Assembly: GCA_015499995.1 (NCBI GenBank)
Contig: JADNRV010000416.1
Coordinates: forward strand, 1 to 37,240
Length of the DNA stretch: 37,240 bases
Direction of reading: 5' to 3'
Source of the DNA: Flammula alnicola
Taxonomy: Eukaryota; Basidiomycota; Agaricomycetes; Agaricales; Strophariaceae
The translations under genes and the position numbers were made by a program. This document shows positions 31,302-37,240 of this stretch, piece after piece (the stretch's first letter is position 1; each line of letters begins with the position of its first letter). The notes under the pieces are model-generated. The model was given only the letters and a program-made list of their open reading frames with translations, made no database searches and was not told the origin of the DNA.

Positions 31302-33655
31302 TCATTCTGACTTGTCCTCGTCGTCAGTTTTGTATACTACAAATCCTCCTTGGTACCCTATTGAGTCCATTGGCGTCGAAGTTTCTCGCCATCGACCGAC
31401 AAAATTTTGGTCGTGTAGATACCCCTTAAAAATCCACTTTCCCAAGTGATCCTCAGAAGGGTCACTCTGCGAGGAGACAACAATAAATAGCCTGAAATAA
31501 AGGCCAGTCGACGAACGCACGCACAGGAATACGTAGAAGAGCAGTTAAACCATCCCATGGCCTTACTCGCCCATAAATTGTATAATGTCCCCAAGCGTCA
31601 CCATACAACTCGCCAGTCTGAAAATTAGTAAGTCGCCAGCTTCGGGTATAACATCTACTCACCTTCCCAGTGATTAGGATATCAGAGACCCCACTGGAAA
31701 GATGGCTGGTAAGAACGTAGGTGAGTCATGGTATGAAGAATACAAGGCGTAAGTGCATTATACCCACCTAACTGTATCGCAATATTCGTCGTCGTCGTCG
31801 ATAGACAAGGAAGGCCCGATGCTAATATCCGGATTCCCTAAGCCAGACGCCAGTTCTGGGACATTATCGGCAATCACCCCATCGGATTCATCACAGATCC
31901 AGCTTCTCGAAAGCTTCTCAGTCTTCGAATAGAGAGCCGCACTCCTGGGAATGACCGTCTCATATCGCGCTGTGCGCCCAGTCAGTGGATCGTATACCTC
32001 TACAGCATCCTATACAAATGAGATGAGAAAGGTCCGTACTGTGAATAGAACTAGAAAACATGCCCCTAGGTGCGTGAAGGTTACTCCCCGAGGCAGCCAC
32101 GCATTCAAGAAATCGTCTAGGAAATTATCATCTACGCCGAGGGAAACTGGCTCGTTCGGGGACAGGCAATGGTGCTCTTGCAACTGCCAGTACAACGGGC
32201 GATGTCGAACAGAAATCGTCGAGTGACTAGGATTTGCCTGATGACCCGTTGTCAGAGAGGTCAGGAGTTCTAGGTCCACTTCCTAACATAAAACCAGTCA
32301 GCGCTAAATTGTTTCGAAGATGATAAACTTAGTTACTATCAGACGGCCTGCCCAAGACCCAGCCATCGATCCAAGCCCATAAACGACTCCTCTTAGAGGC
32401 ATATCCCCAACCCACGGGTCGTGGCAGGCTACGAGGCGATACCAATCTTGATCATGACGTTTACTTCCCGTGTTGACTTCACAACTTGCAGCAGTATCGC
32501 TCTCGTCGTCTACGTCAAGGTCTTCAATAAAACGAGTATCCAGTACCGGTTGGCATCTATCCACGATGTGAATTCGATTGTTGAGATGAAAGTCGAAAAT
32601 GTCGGCGGCTGTCGGTCCATTATGTCCTTGGGCAATGGCTTCGGCTCTATTACGCGGAAGGTCGTGGCTAACTCGAGGGACGTTTGTTAAGTCCTGGACA
32701 GAGTCGGCCCGCACGACCAAGGCCATAATCGCGGCAGGGGCGATGACTGGTGCAGCCAGTTGAAGACGGTGTGAATAGTGAATAATTTCTGATCTAGGCA
32801 CTTGAAGCGCGCGGGCGAAACTGGCGTCACTACCACTACACAAAGGTAGAGTAAAGAATACATCGGGGGCGTAAACCGAGGAGTGCTGGAAACAATATCA
32901 GTGGAAAGAAATCTAGAAAAAGCGATCTTAAATCTCACTTGGTAGCCGGTAATAATTAAAGAGTGCAAAATTCCTATAATGCTATGACGAAGCTGCGAAT
33001 CTTCACATCTGATAGATCCTGCGAAGAGGCAATGAGCTGCTGTGTTAACAATAACATCGAAATTTTACCTCTTTCACTGGTCACCCACAGCAACCACACT
33101 ACAAGTGAATCAACCACAGGATTTTTAAACCACATTAGATCTTGAGCTTGGGAGTTTGTTCGATATACGATGAGCGACTTGAGGTATTCCTCAAGGTGGG
33201 CATAATTCAAAAGTTGGGCCTCGTTCCTTCCGTCGCTCTCCAACATCCTATTACTTAGATGTCAGTGAATTTCGAGGTTGAAAGAATTTCAAAACTACAC
33301 GCATCAGGTAAGCGGTCCAAAGATCTTCCACATGGAGTTGCCTGGATTTGATGCGTCTCAAGGCTTGAAAGCGCTTGATCAGTTCTGAAGCCAAACACGC
33401 CGTCGTACGCCATCTTTCAGATAGACGTCGAGTTGGGGCAGCCAAATCGAATTTAAAGCCAAAGATTCTTGCGTAAAGGTGCGTATTTCGTCTGTACGAA
33501 ATTTGATGATATACTGAGCGTGAGATGAGAAGCATAGAACATATCTCGGAGGGAGGTCCAAGAAATGTTTCCTCCGATGCCACCGCGTAGAACGCAATTC
33601 GTTCCCATATTCCATATGAGATACTATCCGCATGTACGGGGCTTGTGCCAGGCAT
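31302..33655 (-). CDS. F-box-type protein (large, nine exons)
   Basis: Exons: 33655-33303, 33247-33069, 33018-32939, 32885-32337, 32282-32085, 32009-31768, 31705-31663, 31617-31525, 31466-31302; 1902 nt, 633 aa. The N-terminal block YGIWERIAFYAVASEETFLG then PPSEICSMLLISRSVYHQIS looks like an F-box, so a substrate adaptor for SCF ubiquitin ligase is inferred. The long middle has no named domain. The C-terminal part (EVYDPLTGRTARYETVIPRS, ITGKTGELYGDAWGHYTIYG, RVRPWDGLTALLRIP, WIFKGYLHDQNFVGRWRETS) matches a conserved tail that I know from mushroom F-box proteins and that may form a beta-rich domain. Intron 1 (33302-33248) needs a GC donor to keep frame. Confidence in exon 1/2 joining is lower than in the rest. 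Confidence 0.82.
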
Positions 33656-34205
33656 CGTCGAGGTCGGGGAGGGAACCTCAAGACAGTGAATTGACTGCCT
33701 TATTAAAGATTTGATGGGTCGATTTAGGAAGAACACCGGAGCGGCGATGATATGAACGCTGCGTTTCATGAACTGTGATCGCCGCGCTTCCCTGTCTTTT
33801 CTCCCGTCAGATGGTGAGAGAATACAGTTGCATGCCGCGGGCTGAAACGAGGTTAAATACTTCTTGCCGCAAATCCCGCATGTGACAGTCGGTTGGTCTC
33901 TGAGAATCAAGCAGAACTGGGACTAGAAACGTCGCCATCTTCTGGAGAAAAGTTCTGTAGCGATACGAGTGATGAAGAGACTGCTCCGTCTTCGAAATTT
34001 TGCAAAAAAAGCCGCCGGCCGGATTTTGCCGGACACACTTACGTCCCCGTCTTGTTCTCCGCTGATGGAACCAGATTCTTGCCGCCATTGCTTCCCTATC
34101 TTAGGCTTACGTGTGTGCATTAAACCCTTCTTTGTGTCGCCTACCAGGAAGTTTACATCGATGATTTTTCATTGAGGCTTCGAAGATTGAGTGAAAACTC
34201 AGTGT
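33656..34205. other. Intergenic stretch with unresolved coding-like frames
   Basis: Several overlapping frames occur on both strands, for example minus-strand TCGICGKKYLTSFQPAACNC (a Cys-rich snippet near 33880-33810) upstream of the F-box gene, and an ATG frame MAARIWFHQRRTRRG at 34088. None shows a domain or a consistent exon chain. Confidence 0.3.
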
Positions 34206-34525
34206 CTATTCGTCGCCGACGATACGAAGGGCGATACGGACAACGGTGCCCGTGGTGGATTGAATCTATGGACAAGGCGGTGGCGCAGTCCGTATTGCAG
34301 GTGGCCACGCTGAGAATGTCAATGCCCTCTAGGACGCTGACGTAAAGGCGACGTGCTTTAATTTTTTCCAGAAAGAGTTTGATTTGATCTTCAAATGACT
34401 CCAATCTTTTCTATTATGTCTTTCTTCAAACGTTGAATTGCAATCCTTGATTGGTTAGATATTGTAAAAGTTATCGACGGTATATGGGTTACATACCATT
34501 GATGCGTGCACCGATAATCAGACAT
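34206..34525 (-). CDS. Possible small gene of unknown function
   Basis: ATG at 34525; exons 34525-34497, 34445-34309 and 34265-34206 with good splice sites (GTATGT...ATCAAG; GTGGCC...CATAG). Reads MSDYRCTHQW, then a charged helical stretch RLKKDIIE...FEDQIKLFLEKIKARRLYV, and ends STTGTVVRIALRIVGDE plus stop. Exon 2 is one base too long; removing one A from the AAAA run at 34407-34410 (TTTT on the plus strand) would join the two halves into 74 residues. No family recognised. Could be a small real gene with a consensus error, a decayed gene, or chance. Confidence 0.35.
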
Positions 34526-35828
34526 TGCGTGCACAACAATTTGGCATCCGCGCAGCAAACAAGGTCAAAGTTCGACTGGAATTCATTAACATAGTAGAAT
34601 AGTACTCGGGAAAATTTATCAAGATACTTTTACAGCTTATCCGTCAACAACAAACCAGGTGAAAAACGAGAAGTTTAGTTAATCCTGGTTCTACTTCATT
34701 GCACTGGACTTAATGACGGCCTTTGACAGATCGGCGAACGGAGACCTATGTCATATGTGCGAGTTTTACTGTTTACTGGTTACCATATGTCAGCCTTATC
34801 GTAATTTATGACGGGCTTGTAAAGGGAAGATATTGCTCGCTTATGATTTGTGCCTAGATAAATAGATTCAAATCGCCACCCTCTAGCAGACACTTTCACC
34901 AACCCGTTGTACGGATCCTAGTTTCCTGTTTTTGGCCATAGAAAAGACGCGAAAGTCTAAAGCTGGCGATTTTTCGTCGTCATCGAATGTCTCAATGGAA
35001 ACGACCCTCACTATAAATCAGAACAAGATAACAGTCAGATGCGAAGGAACAAACGATTTTTTTTGTTTCTCCTCGGCGTTCGCTTTCCTGGCGCGACAAG
35101 CCTTTCCGCCGATGTGTTGAAAAGAATCGCTCATCCACAATCTGATCAATGTAGCTCCGCTGAATGCTATATCTGTGGAATTTTGTAGACCACAATATCG
35201 ATCCACAGTTGACCACAGGCCTCAACTTCGCGATCGCCATCTGCGACGACTCGGAGCTTTCTCGTGACTCCGGATCACGGTCAACATTGATGCTCAGTAC
35301 TTAAGCATAATCCCTCCAATGCGACTAAATATGCGGAACGCATAAATAAGATGCCGTAAGGTCATCTGGGAAACCATCCGGGAGGATGGCTCGAGAGATC
35401 AGCCGTTCCTGGAAAGTCAGCGCCGGATGAAGTCATCCAAATAAGAAGCTCAACCTCCTCCCCTGCATTCTGGATGATATTTGACAGAGCTGTGATCGCG
35501 ACTTTAATTATTGACTTTTGATCCCGATATAAGCGACTCCAGCCTCCTGTTGGAGACTATCCTCGTATGCGATCTTGCTCATCGACGTCGTTTATTTGCC
35601 AGACCCAGATATTAAGCAAGGTCTCAAACAAGTTCAAGACCGATATGAGGAATCCTAAGGCCTAATCACTGATATTCTTATACAGCGTGACCTGAAGGAA
35701 TGAACTTCTTCTGCCAAATACTTAAAATGGTGAAAGAAATTTAAGAAAACATCAGTCATTGCGAATATGAACTCCGCGAAGGTCTAGATTTATGAGACTC
35801 CTTCCGAAAGGGGGTACGTGATTGATCC
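34526..35828. other. Intergenic stretch, nothing recognised
   Basis: About 1.3 kb with short unsupported frames only (for example 34932-35120). It includes the 3' flank of the aldo/keto reductase gene. No repeat structure noticed. Confidence 0.45.
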
Positions 35829-37182
35829 TCAAGCGCAATCCGTCGGGTCCCAGTCGGTGACCAGTCCTGTCGAAGCGCTCAAAGTCAGTCAAAGTGTCAT
35901 ATTTATATATATGTACCTCGACCGTACAAACCTTCATCTAATTGATCCAAGCTGAAAACCTCTTCATCTGAAAGCCTGAAATCAAATATCTGACGGTTGG
36001 AGAATATCCGTGACTTGGAAGTTGACTTCGGAAGAGGAATGTAACCCTGCAGAGACTTGTGCATGAGTCCTACAGTACGCAGTGTGCGAGAAGCCTGTTC
36101 TTGGAAAGAAGTGTACCTTTTGGAGTGAGTAACGAAGTAAAATTTGGGCTGCCTCTTTGTTGTATTTTTGTCCAAGTGCCACGAGAACTGGGTGTTCAAA
36201 CCGATACCCCCGTACCAGGGGTGCCCATGCCTTCAAACATGCGCTGCGTAAGTAATCATGTGGAATAGATAGATAATAGTAGAAATGTCACCTCGAGAAC
36301 CATGCCATGTTGTTTAGAGAAAGCCACGATCTCGGGACGGGTCATGAAGGGATGTAAATCAATCTGATAAAGCCTCGCCTCATTAGCAGCAATGAAGTCT
36401 AGACGTGCGTGGCGTACTTGGTGAACAGCAGGTATGGGAATTCCCTCTTGCATGATATCTTTCATATGGCGAATGCCGAAGGTACTAATGCCAATAATTC
36501 GCAGCAATCCTCCGGACTCTTTCTGAAAGTCGCAAATGGCTCTCCAACTTTCCTTTCGGGCGGTCGGGCCACCCAAGGGGCCGTGAATGAGATATAGATC
36601 AATATATCCCAGACGACACGCGTCGAGAGACCGTTGGATAGCTTTTTTGACATTGTCATATCCGTTGTTTAATTTGAGTTTTGTTGTATAAAATATGGCC
36701 TCTCGTGGTGTTCCGGTCTGTCGGCAGAAGTCTAGAATGGCATTTCCAACCTCTCGTTCGTTCTCATACCAAGCAGCCGAGTCCTGTAAATAACAGATAG
36801 AAGGTAGATAGACAGTATCATTCATCTGAATATTTTAAACTGACGATATGGCGATAGCCAGCCTGTAGGCCTTCACTGATTAGCTGATAAAAGAAACTCT
36901 GCACAAAATTATACCTCAAGGGCCGAAAGGACCCCCCTGTAGGCCTCGTTCTCTTCCAGTTCGTAGGTACCTATCATTAATGCGTTTATTATTTTACTTT
37001 GTCAAACTTTTAGACAATAAAGTAGAGAAATTTGACATGCCATAGCCTAACACAGGAATTTCGTGCCCATCGCGTAACTGGAGGCAAACCAAGGCGGTTT
37101 TTTGAGCCCACGTTAGAGACGGAGATAAGTACCACGAGTAGCTTCCTACCTTGACCTTAGTACCGAGAGTGAATTCATTCAT
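35829..37182 (-). CDS. Aldo/keto reductase
   Basis: NADPH-dependent aldo/keto reductase acting on aldehydes or ketones; precise substrate unknown. Nine exons: 37182-37150, 37078-37042, 36970-36915, 36862-36845, 36783-36418, 36363-36292, 36230-36117, 36046-35932, 35866-35829; 849 nt, 282 aa, normal size. It opens KVKLRDGHEIPVLGYGTYEL. The catalytic tetrad is visible: Asp in HIDSAAWYENEREVG, Tyr four residues on, Lys in FYTTKLKLN, His in DLYLIHGPLGG. Further family marks: AVHQIDLHPFMTRPEIVAFS, EAWAPLVRGYRFEHP, GYIPLPKSTSKSRI (cofactor phosphate site) and the end LVTDWDPTDCA. Intron 2 (37041-36971) has a GC donor, forced by the invariant GYGTYE. One exon is only 18 nt (AGYRHI). Confidence 0.93.
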
Positions 37183-37240
37183 TTTTGAAGAACCAAAGGT
37201 TTTTGTGTTGCAGGGATTGTCGTGGAACAAGGTCAAGCTG
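37183..37240. promoter_or_regulatory. Upstream edge of the reductase gene
   Basis: Only 58 bp of upstream sequence are in the window; nothing more can be said. Confidence 0.3.

Noticed and set aside
32039..32085. Continuation of F-box exon 5 to 32039 as coding
   Set aside because: It would leave a 30-nt intron; the donor GTAACC at 32084 joins in phase to EVYDPLTG and gives a normal intron.

Overview
This window is nuclear DNA from a filamentous basidiomycete, most likely a mushroom-forming agaricomycete. Almost every gene is cut by short introns (mostly 43-84 nt, GT-AG, a few GC-AG). The gene families are fungal: WOPR/Gti1-Pac2 regulator, GUP1-type MBOAT, DUF4139 protein, agaricomycete-style F-box proteins and small secreted cysteine proteins. 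No rRNA, convincing tRNA, CRISPR or prokaryotic operon is visible. All exon maps below were built by hand from splice signals plus frame; total coding lengths divisible by three were used as a check.

Layout. 1-3880: an RNase P/MRP subunit gene (POP5, +, cut by the window edge), an alpha-oxoamine synthase (KAPA-synthase type, +), then a second, dead POP5 copy in reverse orientation, split by a 0.6-kb transposon-like insertion. 4206-6611: DUF4140/DUF4139 protein with an FG-rich linker. 6790-7184: truncated copy of the 3' end of the downstream F-box gene, ending beside a 41-bp palindrome. 8208-8919: small secreted cysteine protein. 9280-9744: 92-bp tandem repeat interrupted by a Tc1/mariner-type MITE. 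9912-10134: C2H2 finger remnant. 11587-13085: F-box gene (-), divergent from an Arg/Asp-rich protein gene (13380-15324, +). 16559-17573: secreted protein with a basic middle and an acidic 30-residue repeat tail (-). 18391-20686: GUP1 (-). 21230-22560: pseudogene. 23690-24996: NAS6/gankyrin (-), divergent from TFB2/p52 of TFIIH (25210-27293, +). 28025-29817: WOPR transcription factor (-). 31302-33655: second F-box-type gene (-). 34206-34525: possible small gene. 35829-37182: aldo/keto reductase (-).

How the genes relate: this is not a biosynthetic cluster. It is a mix of core housekeeping genes (POP5, NAS6, TFB2, GUP1, oxoamine synthase, reductase) and accessory fungal material (secreted proteins, F-box genes, decayed copies, non-autonomous elements). 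Two gene pairs share short divergent promoters (NAS6/TFB2 and F-box/RD-rich).

The most striking cross-cutting observation is that several otherwise well-conserved genes each lack single bases, always at short homopolymer runs (POP5 three times, oxoamine synthase, first F-box gene, WOPR regulator). Most other multi-exon genes reconstruct perfectly. I read this as probable consensus errors of a long-read type assembly rather than a cluster of dead genes, but it needs checking. Three introns only work as GC-AG introns.
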